DNA of 39,526 nt, taken from NCBI RefSeq assembly GCF_001619955.1, contig NZ_LQQO01000029.1, positions 1-39,526 on the forward strand. Reading direction: 5' to 3'. Every line of letters begins with the position of its first letter. The first letter of the stretch is position 1. A program made the translations under genes and the position numbers. Origin of the DNA: Sphingomonas hankookensis. Its GTDB lineage: Bacteria; Pseudomonadota; Alphaproteobacteria; Sphingomonadales; Sphingomonadaceae. Positions 30,980-39,514 of this stretch are shown here, piece after piece. Below the pieces are notes generated by a model, which saw nothing but the letters and a program-made list of their open reading frames with translations, had not been told where the DNA came from and did not search any database.

Positions 30980-31828
30980 CTAGGGTCGGTCGCCCATCCG
31001 CTCGCCCAGCCGCACGGTCCGCTCTGGGGCCCAGTCGGGCCTGAAGGCGATCCGACCACGCCCGAACAGCATCACGACCGTCGACCCCAGCAGGAAGCGG
31101 CCCATCTCCTCGCCCTGGGCGAGCGTGATGTCGCGGTCGGCATAGCTCCATTCGGACAGCTTGCCCGTCCGCTTCGCGTTGACCACGCCATGCCACGGCG
31201 TTGCGATGCTGCCGACGATCGTCGCGCCGACCAACACCATCACGAAGCGGCCATGCTCGACGGAATCGAACACGCACACCACCCGCTCGTTCCGCGCGAA
31301 CAGGTTCGGCACGCCGCGCGCGGTCACCGGGTTTACCGAAAACAGCGCGCCCGGCACATGGATCATCCGCACCAGCCGCCCGGCGCAGGGCATGTGCAGC
31401 CGGTGATAGTCCTTGGGCGACAGGTACAGATTGGCGAAACTGCCATGCTGGAACTGCGCGGCGAGCGAAGCGTCGCCGCCGACCAGATCGGTCGTGGTGA
31501 AGCGATGCCCCTTCGCCTGCACGATATGATGGTCGTCGATCGGCCCCAACTGGCTGATCGCGCCGTCGACCGGACAGACGAAATCCGCCGCCGCGATCGG
31601 GCGGGCACCGGGCTTCAGCGGGCGGGTGAAGAAGTCGTTGAAGCTCGCATAGCTGGCAATGTCCGGATTCGCCGCCTCGTCCATGTCGACGCCGTATTTC
31701 GCCACGAACCAGCGGATCAGCCGCCTCGTGAACGCCCCGCCCCGCGCGCCCGCGATGCGACCGGCCAGGACGGTCAGCCGCTGCTTGGGCAGCACATGTT
31801 GCAGCATCACTTTCAACGTATCGGACAT
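30980..31828 (-). CDS. psd: phosphatidylserine decarboxylase proenzyme, E. coli-type
   Basis: Converts phosphatidylserine to phosphatidylethanolamine at the inner membrane, after self-cleavage that makes a pyruvoyl group. The 282 residues follow the E. coli enzyme closely: LQHVLPKQRLTVLAG, ASFNDFFTRPLKP, PVDGAISQLGPI (catalytic Asp), YLSPKDYHRLHMPC (His), NLFARNERVVC and the self-cleavage motif LGST with Ser249. ATG 31828 is preceded by GAGAAG; ATG 31843 is an alternative. Alphaproteobacteria more often carry a shorter form of about 230 residues, so this may be an extra or acquired copy. It lies 68 bases after the hydrolase gene at the end of the transporter string. Confidence 0.93.
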   Translation of the reverse strand: MSDTLKVMLQHVLPKQRLTVLAGRIAGARGGAFTRRLIRWFVAKYGVDMDEAANPDIASYASFNDFFTRPLKPGARPIAAADFVCPVDGAISQLGPIDDHHIVQAKGHRFTTTDLVGGDASLAAQFQHGSFANLYLSPKDYHRLHMPCAGRLVRMIHVPGALFSVNPVTARGVPNLFARNERVVCVFDSVEHGRFVMVLVGATIVGSIATPWHGVVNAKRTGKLSEWSYADRDITLAQGEEMGRFLLGSTVVMLFGRGRIAFRPDWAPERTVRLGERMGDRP

Positions 31829-31896
31829 CGACTTCTCGACCATGACGGGATCTGCCCTTGTAGGGGCATTCTCCGCCACGTCGATCCTTCGCGGCG

Positions 31897-32553
31897 TCAG
31901 GCGGTCAGCCAGTTCCGCAACAGCATCGTCACCTCGCCCGATCGCTCCATCGGCGACAAATGGCCGCAGTTGCGCAGGATGTGGAACCGCGCACCGGGAA
32001 TACGCTCGGCCAATGCCGCCGCATCCTCTACCCGGCAGATCAGGTCGCGATCCCCGACCGCGACCAGCGCCGGCACCCGCACCGCCGCGATCGCCGTGTC
32101 GAGGTCGGGCCGGGCGAGCAGCGCGCGCTGCTGCCGTTCGAACACGTCCGTCCCGACGCGCTCGGCCATCGCCTGCACCGGCCCGCTGACGATCGGGGTC
32201 AGCATCGGATCGGCATGCGGCGCGGTGGCGAGCAATCCCTGTTCGCCGACCGTCCGGGTGCGCATCTCCATGCTCGCCCGCGTTCCGAACAGCGCGACGC
32301 GCAGGACACGCTCGGGCGCCTGCCGAATCATCTCCAGCGCGACATAGCCGCCGAGGCTGACGCCCGCGACCGCGAAGCGCGGCGGCGCATGGGCCAGCAC
32401 CCGTGCCGCCATCGCCGACAGGCTGTCGTCGACGGTCAGGTCGCCCAGTTCCGGATGGGCGATGTCGCCCAGGTCGACGACCTGCCGCGCCCAAAGCTGA
32501 CCATCGCAGCCCATGGCAGGAAGCAGGACGAGCGGGATCGAAGGCTGGTTCAT
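31897..32553 (-). CDS. alpha/beta hydrolase
   Basis: A 218-residue alpha/beta-fold hydrolase. The nucleophile elbow is GVSLGG, the acid is probably the final Asp of VGDRD, and the His is in NCGHLSPMERS. The opening PLVLLPAMGCDGQLW is the strand and oxyanion-hole region. There is no signal peptide, so it is cytosolic, with an ester or lactone substrate likely. ATG 32553 is used; a TTG at 32568 would add five residues. It starts 17 bases after the TerC-family gene, on the same strand. Confidence 0.85.
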   Translation of the reverse strand: MNQPSIPLVLLPAMGCDGQLWARQVVDLGDIAHPELGDLTVDDSLSAMAARVLAHAPPRFAVAGVSLGGYVALEMIRQAPERVLRVALFGTRASMEMRTRTVGEQGLLATAPHADPMLTPIVSGPVQAMAERVGTDVFERQQRALLARPDLDTAIAAVRVPALVAVGDRDLICRVEDAAALAERIPGARFHILRNCGHLSPMERSGEVTMLLRNWLTA

Positions 32554-32570
32554 GGCAAGCTCCGGCAAGA

Positions 32571-33218
32571 TCAGGCGAACAACGCCAGCACACCGCGCGA
32601 GGGATCGGTCAGCCCCTCATAGATCATGCGGCACGCGACATAGAGGATGACGGCCAGCCCGATATAGGCGACCCAGCGATAGCGTTCGATCACGCGCGCC
32701 AGCACATTGGCGGCAACCCCCATCAGCGCGACCGACAGGATCAGCCCGACGGCGAGGATACCGGGATGGTCCCGGGCCGCCCCGGCCACCGCCAGCACAT
32801 TGTCGAGGCTCATCGACACGTCGGCGATGGCAACGGCCCAGGCGGCGCTGGCGAAGCTGCGCGGCGGGGCCTGCGTCACGGCATCCCCGCTGTCGTCCGG
32901 TCCCCGCAGCTCACGCCACATCTTCCATGCGACCCACACCAGCAGCAGCCCGCCGGCAAAGACCAGCCCGGTCACCTGTAACAGCTGCGTGACGAGCAAC
33001 GCGAAGACGACCCTGAGCAGCAGCGCCGCACCGACCCCGATCAGGATCACCTTGCGTCGCATATCCGCCGGCAGGCCCGCCGCCAACGCCCCGACGACGA
33101 TCGCATTGTCCGCCGCCAGCATCACGTCGATCAGCACCACCTGTCCGAACGCGGCCAGCGCGGAGGGACTGCCGATATTGGCGAAATCGGCGACGATATG
33201 GCTCCACAATTCGGTCAC
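32571..33218 (-). CDS. TerC family (YjbE-type) integral membrane protein
   Basis: A 215-residue membrane protein with seven predicted helices and the paired TerC motifs DVMLAADNAIVVG near the N-terminus and DVSMSLDNVLAVAG in the middle, whose Asp residues are thought to bind metal. Members of the family export manganese or protect against metal stress. The central loop is polar (RGPDDSGDAV). The start is GTG at 33218, four bases after the CitMHS stop, and extends the first helix correctly. Metal export beside a metal-citrate-type transporter would be sensible but is inference. Confidence 0.9.
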   Translation of the reverse strand: MTELWSHIVADFANIGSPSALAAFGQVVLIDVMLAADNAIVVGALAAGLPADMRRKVILIGVGAALLLRVVFALLVTQLLQVTGLVFAGGLLLVWVAWKMWRELRGPDDSGDAVTQAPPRSFASAAWAVAIADVSMSLDNVLAVAGAARDHPGILAVGLILSVALMGVAANVLARVIERYRWVAYIGLAVILYVACRMIYEGLTDPSRGVLALFA

Positions 33219-33222
33219 GCGA

Positions 33223-34524
33223 TCAGCTCACGAACGGGAAGGCGAGCACGGCCATTCCGACCAGCGTCATCACCACGCAGACCATGGTCGCCGGGATCAG
33301 CGTGAAACGCTGATGATCGGCGAGGTCGATCCCGGCGAGGCTGACCAGCAGATAGGTCGAGGGCACCAGCGGGCTGAGCAGATGCACCGGCTGCCCCATC
33401 AGCGACGCCCGCGCGATGGCGATCGGCGACACGCCATAATGCGCGCCCGCTTCGGCCAGGATCGGGAGCATCCCGAAATAAAAGGCGTCGTTGGAGATGA
33501 AGAAGGTGAAGGGCAGGCTGAGCAGCGCGGTGATCGGCGCCATATAAGGCCCCATGGCCGGCGGGATGAGCCCGACGACTTCCTTGCTCATCGCCTCCAC
33601 CATGCCGGTGCCCGACAGGATGCCGGTGAAGATGCCCGCGGCGAAGATCAGCGACACGACCGACAGGACATTGCCGGCATGGGCGGAAATCCGCTCCTTC
33701 TGTTCGGCGACCTGCGGATAGTTGACGATCATCGCAATGGCGAAGGCCAGCATCATCAGCACCGACAGCGGCAGCACGCCCAGCACCAGCCCGGCGATCA
33801 GCGCCAGCGTCAGCGCCCCGTTGAACCAGCGCAGGTGATAGCGGCGCGCCTCCGGAAACTGCGACACCGCCATGCCGGTGAACGCGGTCGGGCCATTGGC
33901 CTTCACATGGCCGATCCGGCGACGCTCCTTGCGCCCGAACCACACGGCCAGACCGATCAGGAAGGCAAGCCCGGCGATCATCCCCGGCACCAGCGGCAGG
34001 AACAGCGTCGCCGGATCGAGCTTCAGCGCGCTGGCGGCACGCGCGGTCGGGCCGCCCCATGGCGTCAGGTTCATGACCCCGCTGGTGCTCATCAACAGGC
34101 AGCACAGGTACAGCCGGTTCATGTCGTACCGCTTGTACAGCGGCAGCAGCGCGGCGATCGTGATGATATAGGTCGTCGACCCATCGCCATCCAGGCTGAC
34201 GATCGCGCACAGCACCACGGTCCCGATCAGGATCAGCAGCGGGTCGCCATGCACCACCCTCAACAGCCGGTTGACCAGCGGGTCGAACAGGCCGGTATCG
34301 GTCATGATCGAAAAGAACAGGATCGCGAACAACAGCATCACGCCCGTCGGCGCGAGGTTCTTGATCCCGTCGATCATCATGTCGCCGATGCCACCGGCAA
34401 AGCCGGCGAACAGCGCGAAGGCGGTGGGCACGGTGATCAGCGCGACCAGCGGCGTCATCCGCTTGGTCATGATGAGCGTCATGAAGGTGGCCACCATCAG
34501 GAAGCCGAGCAGGGCGAGGTTCAT
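33223..34524 (-). CDS. CitMHS family carboxylate (metal-citrate) transporter
   Basis: A 433-residue inner-membrane transporter with about 12 helices. It matches the CitMHS family, which in Bacillus imports citrate complexed with Mg2+ or Ca2+ by proton symport. Recognisable stretches are LFFSIMTDTGLFDPLV, SLDGDGSTTYIIT, GVMNLTPWGGPTARAA and PFTFFISNDAFYFGMLP. ATG 34524 is preceded by a run of G ending GGGAG. It lies 20 bases after the porin gene and 4 before the TerC gene. Together with the TctD/TctE-like pair nearby it points to citrate or another tricarboxylate as substrate. Confidence 0.92.
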   Translation of the reverse strand: MNLALLGFLMVATFMTLIMTKRMTPLVALITVPTAFALFAGFAGGIGDMMIDGIKNLAPTGVMLLFAILFFSIMTDTGLFDPLVNRLLRVVHGDPLLILIGTVVLCAIVSLDGDGSTTYIITIAALLPLYKRYDMNRLYLCCLLMSTSGVMNLTPWGGPTARAASALKLDPATLFLPLVPGMIAGLAFLIGLAVWFGRKERRRIGHVKANGPTAFTGMAVSQFPEARRYHLRWFNGALTLALIAGLVLGVLPLSVLMMLAFAIAMIVNYPQVAEQKERISAHAGNVLSVVSLIFAAGIFTGILSGTGMVEAMSKEVVGLIPPAMGPYMAPITALLSLPFTFFISNDAFYFGMLPILAEAGAHYGVSPIAIARASLMGQPVHLLSPLVPSTYLLVSLAGIDLADHQRFTLIPATMVCVVMTLVGMAVLAFPFVS

Positions 34525-34544
34525 AGGATGCTCCCGGGGGGGGA

Positions 34545-36029
34545 TCAGAAGGTGACGGCGATGCGGGTCATGACGGTCTGCCCGTCATCGGGGCCGACAA
34601 AGGCACCGGCGCGGTTGTCGGTGTTCCAGTGGACGACGTTGAACTGGAACCGGGTGAAGCTGTTGAGATACCAGTTGGCACCGAGCGTCGCGGCCCATCC
34701 CTGCCCACCGGTCAGCAGATCGCTGTAATCGAGATTCTCGTAGCGCGCGGTCAGCTCGATCGCGCCGGGACCGCCTTCGAAGATCGGCCTCAACACGCGC
34801 GGTTGCCCGAAGCTGCCGAGGCGCGGGTTGTATGGCGGCAGGTCGCCGGTGACGAACCATCCGCCCGACAGGCTCCATGCCTTGCTGACGAAATCGGGCC
34901 GGCCGGCGTCCAATCGCGCATGGCGCTGCCCTGCCTCGCCCATCAGCCAGACCGGGCCGACATAGCCGCCCAGTTCCAGACCATAGCCGGTGGTGCCGGT
35001 TCCGCCGGTCAGCGCGCCCGACGACACGCGCAGCGCACCGTTGAAGCGCCCGCCGATCACCGTGTTGCGGGTCAACGTCGTCGCTCCCGCCGCCAGCCCC
35101 TCGTCGAACCCCCAGGCCCCCAGATGCAGGACCGAATTGGCGGTCTTGATCGGATTCCAGTGCGCGCGGGCCAGAACGGTGCGGCTGTCATTGCCCGACT
35201 GGTTGCCGTCGATCCGGTCGCCGGTGACGGTCAGCGATGCGTGGCCGGTCTTCCAGAACAGGCGCGGCATGATGCCGACGCCATAGAAGCCGCGCTGCGG
35301 GATGATCGCGGTCGACACGACGGTACGTTCCATGAACGGCGTCGAATCCGACCCCGTCGATCCTTCGAACCCGCGATCGTTGAACAGGTGGCCGGCGCGT
35401 ACGTCGTAATCGATGCCCGGCGCGATGCGGTTGCGCCACCCGATGAACGCGGTGACGATATCGACCTCGTTCTCCGAAAAGTCGCTTTCGAACTGGTAGA
35501 AGAAGTGGGTGCCCACCCCGCCTTCGAGGCCGAGGCGCAGCGCGCGCATGCCGGTCGTCGTGATGTTGCGTGCGGCATAGTCGGACCCGAAGGTCGAGCT
35601 GACGTCGGTCAGGATGCGCCCGCGCGGCTTGAAGGTATAAATACCGTCGGCCGAGTGGAACACCGGCAGGCCCGCGCCCCATTCGGTCGTGACACCCGCC
35701 GCATTCGCCTGCCGCGCCTGCGCCACGTCGCGCTCCGCCGGGCCGGGCGGGACCAGCTGCGGCGCGAATGGGCTCGTGACGTTACCGCCGGTCTGCGACG
35801 GCGTTTGCGCCATGACGACGGGCGGGGTCACGGGGGCAGGCGCCGGGGCGGGCTGCGATGCCGCGACCCGCGCGCCCTCCAGCCGGTCGAGCCGCGTGCG
35901 CAGCGCCGCGATCTCCGCCGCCTGTGCCCTGACCAGCTCCGCCAGTTCCGCCTGGCTCGGCGTCTGGGCGAGCGCGGGCGTGGCGCAGATCAGCGCGGCG
36001 ATCGCACAGCCGCTACGAAACAACATCAT
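34545..36029 (-). CDS. OprO/OprP-type porin with N-terminal coiled coil
   Basis: A 494-residue outer-membrane porin of the phosphate-selective O/P family. A signal peptide ends at PALAQ (about residue 20). Residues 24-50 form a short coiled coil (ELAELVRAQAAEIAALRTRL), common in sphingomonad porins, then a Pro/Ala linker. The barrel has alternating strands such as GLEGGVGTHFFYQFESDFSE and YENLDYSDLLTGG and ends in VAVTF with a C-terminal Phe. Family members pass anions. Start ATG 36029 overlaps the stop of the binding-protein gene (ATGA). It presumably lets the CitMHS substrate into the periplasm. Confidence 0.88.
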   Translation of the reverse strand: MMLFRSGCAIAALICATPALAQTPSQAELAELVRAQAAEIAALRTRLDRLEGARVAASQPAPAPAPVTPPVVMAQTPSQTGGNVTSPFAPQLVPPGPAERDVAQARQANAAGVTTEWGAGLPVFHSADGIYTFKPRGRILTDVSSTFGSDYAARNITTTGMRALRLGLEGGVGTHFFYQFESDFSENEVDIVTAFIGWRNRIAPGIDYDVRAGHLFNDRGFEGSTGSDSTPFMERTVVSTAIIPQRGFYGVGIMPRLFWKTGHASLTVTGDRIDGNQSGNDSRTVLARAHWNPIKTANSVLHLGAWGFDEGLAAGATTLTRNTVIGGRFNGALRVSSGALTGGTGTTGYGLELGGYVGPVWLMGEAGQRHARLDAGRPDFVSKAWSLSGGWFVTGDLPPYNPRLGSFGQPRVLRPIFEGGPGAIELTARYENLDYSDLLTGGQGWAATLGANWYLNSFTRFQFNVVHWNTDNRAGAFVGPDDGQTVMTRIAVTF

Positions 36030-37099
36030 GGCTTCATTCCCTGGGTCAGGATCGCGCGCCATTCGGCGAGGAACCGCCGGCGCTTGATCGTATCGAGATT
36101 GACGAGAAGGCCGGGGCCGACGCGGATCGGGCGCTGCTGTTCGGCCGACAGGCGCGGCGCGCGGACATCGCGGCGCACCGGCAACAGCCATTGCTTCGCG
36201 AGCAGCCCTTGGCCCGTGCGCGACAGCAGGAAATCGAGGAACAGCTTCGCCCCCGCCGGGCGCTGGGCATTGCGGGCGATGAAGGCGACGCGCGAGGCGA
36301 CCAGCGTATAGTCGCGCGGGAACACCACCCCGATCCGGGGGTCGCGCTTCGCGGCGGTCAGCGCATAGGGGCCGACGACATTATAGGCGATGGCGATCCG
36401 CCCGTCGGCGACCGCATCCAGCATCGGCTCGGTCGTCGGTGACAACCACGGCCGTGTCGCCGCCATCGCCTGGACCAGCGACCGCGTATCGCGGGTGATC
36501 GCATAATCTTCTGTCAGATACAGATAGCCGACGTTCGAGCGCGCCGGATCATAGGTCGCGACCTTGCCGGTCAGCGGCTTGCGCCCGGCGCGCAGCAGCG
36601 CCTCGAACGCCTCATGGGTGCGCGGCACCCGGCCCGCCGGAATCAGCCGCCGGTTGTAGACGAAGGCGACCGGCTCGGCGGTGACGCCATAACCCATGTT
36701 CTTCCACACCGCGTCGGCGGGCAGCGCCGGCTTCTCCGGGCTCTGATAGGCCTGCGCATAGCCGTCGTTGATCAGCTTCGCCTGTAAATCCATGCCCGAC
36801 GACCAGACCAGATCGGCGACCGGCCGGTTGGCACGCGCTTCGGCCACGACCCGGCGATAGATTTCGCGCGACTCCAGATCCGCATATCGGACGGCGACGC
36901 CGGGAAAGGTCCGTTGAAACGCGGCGATCAGCGGTGCCATCGCCGACGCATCGGCATTGCCATAGACGCGCACGACGCGCTCGGCCCGCGCCGCTTCGAT
37001 CAGCGCGTCATAGGACCGCGGATAGCCCTCGGGCCGCTGCGCCTCTGTGGGGGCCGCCGCGCCGACCAGAATCGCCAACAGGATCGTAAAAGCTTTCAT
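36026..37099 (-). CDS. periplasmic extracellular solute-binding protein, AfuA/FutA-like
   Basis: A 357-residue class II-type binding protein. A signal peptide is cleaved near PTEAQ (residue 21). Typical blocks are RVVRVYGNADASAMAPLIAAF, DLVWSSGMDLQAKL, EPVAFVYNRRLIP, GRIAIAYNVVGPYAL and AKLFLDFLLSRTGQGLL. Homologues bind Fe3+, sugar phosphates or phosphoglycerate (PgtC-like). No ABC permease or ATPase gene lies in the region. It starts 95 bases from the divergent response regulator gene and overlaps the porin gene. Acting as the ligand-sensing partner of the kinase is therefore plausible; so is delivering ligand to a transporter encoded elsewhere. Confidence 0.87.
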   Translation of the reverse strand: MKAFTILLAILVGAAAPTEAQRPEGYPRSYDALIEAARAERVVRVYGNADASAMAPLIAAFQRTFPGVAVRYADLESREIYRRVVAEARANRPVADLVWSSGMDLQAKLINDGYAQAYQSPEKPALPADAVWKNMGYGVTAEPVAFVYNRRLIPAGRVPRTHEAFEALLRAGRKPLTGKVATYDPARSNVGYLYLTEDYAITRDTRSLVQAMAATRPWLSPTTEPMLDAVADGRIAIAYNVVGPYALTAAKRDPRIGVVFPRDYTLVASRVAFIARNAQRPAGAKLFLDFLLSRTGQGLLAKQWLLPVRRDVRAPRLSAEQQRPIRVGPGLLVNLDTIKRRRFLAEWRAILTQGMKP

Positions 37100-37124
37100 C
37101 AGGTCCTCTCGCTTCCCGCATCTC

Positions 37125-37163
37125 GGTTCGGGTAAGCTCGTATGATGGTGTACGAACCGAACC
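37125..37163. promoter_or_regulatory. inverted repeat in the divergent binding-protein / response-regulator promoter region
   Basis: GGTTCGG at 37125-37131 is mirrored by CCGAACC at 37157-37163, 25 bases apart, and the right arm contains a tandem CGAAC repeat. Between the arms is TATGAT (37141-37146), a good -10 for the plus-strand regulator genes but without a good -35 in front. This is a likely binding region for the OmpR-type regulator. Confidence 0.45.
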
Positions 37164-37194
37164 TGTCATCCGCCTTTCACCGCGCCGGCCGTCG

Positions 37195-37860
37195 ATGCGA
37201 ATATTGATCGTCGAGGACGACGCGCCGCTCGCGCGCAGCATCGCCGCGTTGCTGCGCGGTGCGGGCCATGCGGTCGACCATGTCGCGACGGGCGAAGACG
37301 CGCTGATGGTGCTGGCAACCGAACCCTATGCGCTGGTCGTGCTCGACGTCGGCCTGCCCGATCTCGATGGATTTGCGGTGTTGCAGGCGCTGCGCAAACG
37401 CGGCGACCGGGTGCCGGTGCTGATGCTGACCGCGCGCGATGCACTGGACGACCGCGTGCGCGGCCTCGACCTCGGCGCCGACGATTATCTGCGCAAGCCC
37501 TTCGCGCCGGAGGAACTGGAGGCGCGCATCCGTGCGCTCGGCCGGCGGCGCGGCGGTGATCCCATGCCTGAACTGGTGATCGGCACGCTCACGCTCAACC
37601 GCTCGACCGGGCAGGCGCAGGTGGGTGAACGCCCGCTCGACCTCCGGCGGCGCGAATGGGCGGTGCTCGACGCCCTCGCCACCCGTGCCGGGCAGATCGT
37701 CCCGCGCGAAACGCTGCAATCCGAGGTGTTCGGCTATGACGAACCGGTCGGACCCAATGCGATCGAGGTGAACATTACCCGGCTGCGCGGCAAGCTCGCC
37801 CCCGACGGACCGGCGATCCGCACCGTGCGCGGCGTGGGCTATCTGCTCGATGCCGGCTGA
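37195..37860 (+). CDS. OmpR-family response regulator, TctD-like
   Basis: A 221-residue response regulator. The receiver domain (1-115) has the acidic pair EDD at 7-9, the phosphorylation site Asp51 (LVVLDVGLPDLDG), Thr79 and Lys101 (YLRKPF). The C-terminal winged helix has LDLRRREWAVLDAL, VEVNITRLRGKL-type spacing (IEVNITRLRGKL) and IRTVRGVGYLL. The closest functional relatives are the TctD/QseB group, with TctD controlling tricarboxylate uptake. It overlaps the sensor kinase gene by 11 bases and is divergent from the binding protein-porin-CitMHS string, its likely target. Confidence 0.93.
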   Translation: MRILIVEDDAPLARSIAALLRGAGHAVDHVATGEDALMVLATEPYALVVLDVGLPDLDGFAVLQALRKRGDRVPVLMLTARDALDDRVRGLDLGADDYLRKPFAPEELEARIRALGRRRGGDPMPELVIGTLTLNRSTGQAQVGERPLDLRRREWAVLDALATRAGQIVPRETLQSEVFGYDEPVGPNAIEVNITRLRGKLAPDGPAIRTVRGVGYLLDAG

Positions 37861-39217
37861 TCCCGGCCGTGCGCCCGCGCTGCGCACCCGGTTGCTGGCG
37901 GCGATGCTCGCGCCGATGCTCGCCATCGCGGTGCTGCTGGGCATCGCCGGCGCGGCGCTGATCGCCGATGTCGTACGGCGGACCAACGACCGGGTGCTGG
38001 GCGGCGCGCTCGGCGCGATCGCGGAAACGGTGCAGGTGGAGGCGGGCGAAGTCACGATGGACCTGCCCCCCGCCGCGTTCGGCATGCTGGAAAACAGCGA
38101 GCGCGACAATGTCTACTACCGGATCGCGGTCGGCGACCGGCTGCTGACCGGCTATGCCGACCTGTCCGCGCCGCGCGTCGCCGACCTCGCACTCGATACG
38201 CCGCGCTTTCGCAACGCCGCCTATCGCGACCAACCGATCCGCATCGCGGAGGTACGCCGCTCGCTACCCCGCATCGATCAGCCGGTCGTCGTGCAGGTCG
38301 CCGAAACGCTCGACGGGCGTCATGCCCTGCAACGCCGACTGTTCGTCGCATTGCTGATCGGCGAACTGCTGCTGATTGGCGTGGCGATGCTGTTGATCCG
38401 TCCGGCGCTCAGCTGGAGCTTGCGCCCCCTCGCCCGCCTGCGCAGCACGATCGCCGCCCGCGATACCCGCGCGACCCCCGACCTATCGCCGCTCGACACC
38501 GGTCCGCTCCCCGTCGAGTTGCGCCCGCTGGCCGAGGCCTTCGACCATCTCCTGGCCCGGCTCGACAGCGCGACCGCCGGCATGCGCCGCTTCACCGCCG
38601 ACGCCTCGCACCAGATGCGCACGCCGCTCGCCGTGCTGAAGCTGCAGGTCGCCCTTGCCCGGCGCGGCGATCCGGCCGCGCTGGGCGAGATCGCCGACGC
38701 CGCCGACCGCCTCGAACATCTGGTCAAACAGCTGCTGGCGCTGGCCCGAGCCGAGGAGACCGGAACCGCTCCGCCCTTCGAACCGGTCGATCTGCGCGAA
38801 TTGGCCATCGCGGTCATCAACCGCCGCATCGCCCAGGCCATCGAGGCAGGCGTCGAGATCGACCTCGAAGCGGAGAACGGCGCGGTCGTCCAAAGTCATC
38901 GGACCTTGCTGTTCGAAATCCTGTCGAACCTGGTCGACAACGCGATCCGCTACAACCGGCGAGGTGGCAGGGTCGTGATCGCAGTAGAGGCCGCCGCGCA
39001 AGGAACCGCGATCGCCGTCTCCGACAACGGCCCGGGATTGCCGCCGGCCGACCTGCACCGGCTGGGCCACCGCTTCACCCGGCTGTCGAGCAGCCAGGGC
39101 AGCGAAGGCAGCGGTTTGGGCTTCGCCATCGTCCGCTCGGCCGCCCAGCGCCTCGGCCTGTCGATTATGGTCGGCGACAACGCCCCCGGCTTGCGCGTCA
39201 CCTTACGTTTCGACTGA
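37850..39217 (+). CDS. sensor histidine kinase, TctE-like
   Basis: A 455-residue membrane kinase. Helix 1 spans about 18-42, a periplasmic 2CSK_N-like sensor domain 43-160 (with DNVYYRIAVGDRLLTGYADL), helix 2 about 163-185 and a HAMP-like linker to 240. The H-box DASHQMRTPLAVLKLQ carries His254; the ATPase domain has the N-box EILSNLVDNAIRYN, DNGPGLP and GSEGSGLGFAIV. All catalytic elements are present. The TctE group senses tricarboxylates, in some bacteria with the help of a periplasmic binding protein, which would fit the gene at 36026. The start ATG 37850 lies within the end of the regulator gene. Confidence 0.92.
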   Translation: MPADPGRAPALRTRLLAAMLAPMLAIAVLLGIAGAALIADVVRRTNDRVLGGALGAIAETVQVEAGEVTMDLPPAAFGMLENSERDNVYYRIAVGDRLLTGYADLSAPRVADLALDTPRFRNAAYRDQPIRIAEVRRSLPRIDQPVVVQVAETLDGRHALQRRLFVALLIGELLLIGVAMLLIRPALSWSLRPLARLRSTIAARDTRATPDLSPLDTGPLPVELRPLAEAFDHLLARLDSATAGMRRFTADASHQMRTPLAVLKLQVALARRGDPAALGEIADAADRLEHLVKQLLALARAEETGTAPPFEPVDLRELAIAVINRRIAQAIEAGVEIDLEAENGAVVQSHRTLLFEILSNLVDNAIRYNRRGGRVVIAVEAAAQGTAIAVSDNGPGLPPADLHRLGHRFTRLSSSQGSEGSGLGFAIVRSAAQRLGLSIMVGDNAPGLRVTLRFD

Positions 39218-39435
39218 CCAGCACGGCTTGCAAGAGAGTGCGGCGGTCCTGACCAGTTTGCCCGGTATTACCCTCGCCCCCTTCGGGCTAGGTCCGATAT
39301 CCTACGCAATGAGACGCACAGCCGTCAACGAACGCAGACGTTCCGTCGGCGTCACGACGAAGGGGCGCATGCGTGCATCGCGACCGCCCCGAAGGGATGT
39401 GGAGCGATCAATCTGTCGTGATGCTCCAAACGCGA
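39218..39435. other. non-coding stretch after the kinase gene
   Basis: I see no convincing gene here. An Arg-rich frame opens at ATG 39309 and runs to the window edge, but it crosses both downstream hairpins and looks like chance. GGGGCG at 39362-39367 can pair with CGCCCC at 39385-39390 around the small palindrome ATGCGTGCAT. Confidence 0.5.
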
Positions 39436-39467
39436 ACAGCCCGCTGGTTTTTCGGCCAGCGGGCTGT
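39436..39467. terminator. strong 12-bp hairpin, first of a tandem pair
   Basis: ACAGCCCGCTGG at 39436-39447 pairs perfectly with CCAGCGGGCTGT at 39456-39467 around the loop TTTTTCGG. It is followed by GTGTCGTT rather than a pure T-run. It probably ends transcription from one or both sides. Confidence 0.7.
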
Positions 39468-39485
39468 GTGTCGTTGAAACGCGAG

Positions 39486-39514
39486 CGGCCCGCGTGTCTG
39501 CGACAGGCGGGCCG
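39486..39514. terminator. second tandem hairpin
   Basis: CGGCCCGC at 39486-39493 pairs with GCGGGCCG at 39507-39514, and TGTC/GACA inside the loop extends the stem around TGC. The flanks AAACGCGA before and TGTGT after are the same as for the first hairpin, so the two are tandem copies of one unit. Confidence 0.65.

Noticed and set aside
31829..32593. Extension of the psd frame upstream to 32593
   Set aside because: It overlaps the alpha/beta hydrolase in another frame and lacks homology; the E. coli-like start is at 31828.
32707..34728. 673-residue plus-strand frame opposite TerC and CitMHS genes
   Set aside because: Very rich in His, Gln, Arg and Asp, with no recognisable fold; both genes on the other strand have clear family motifs.
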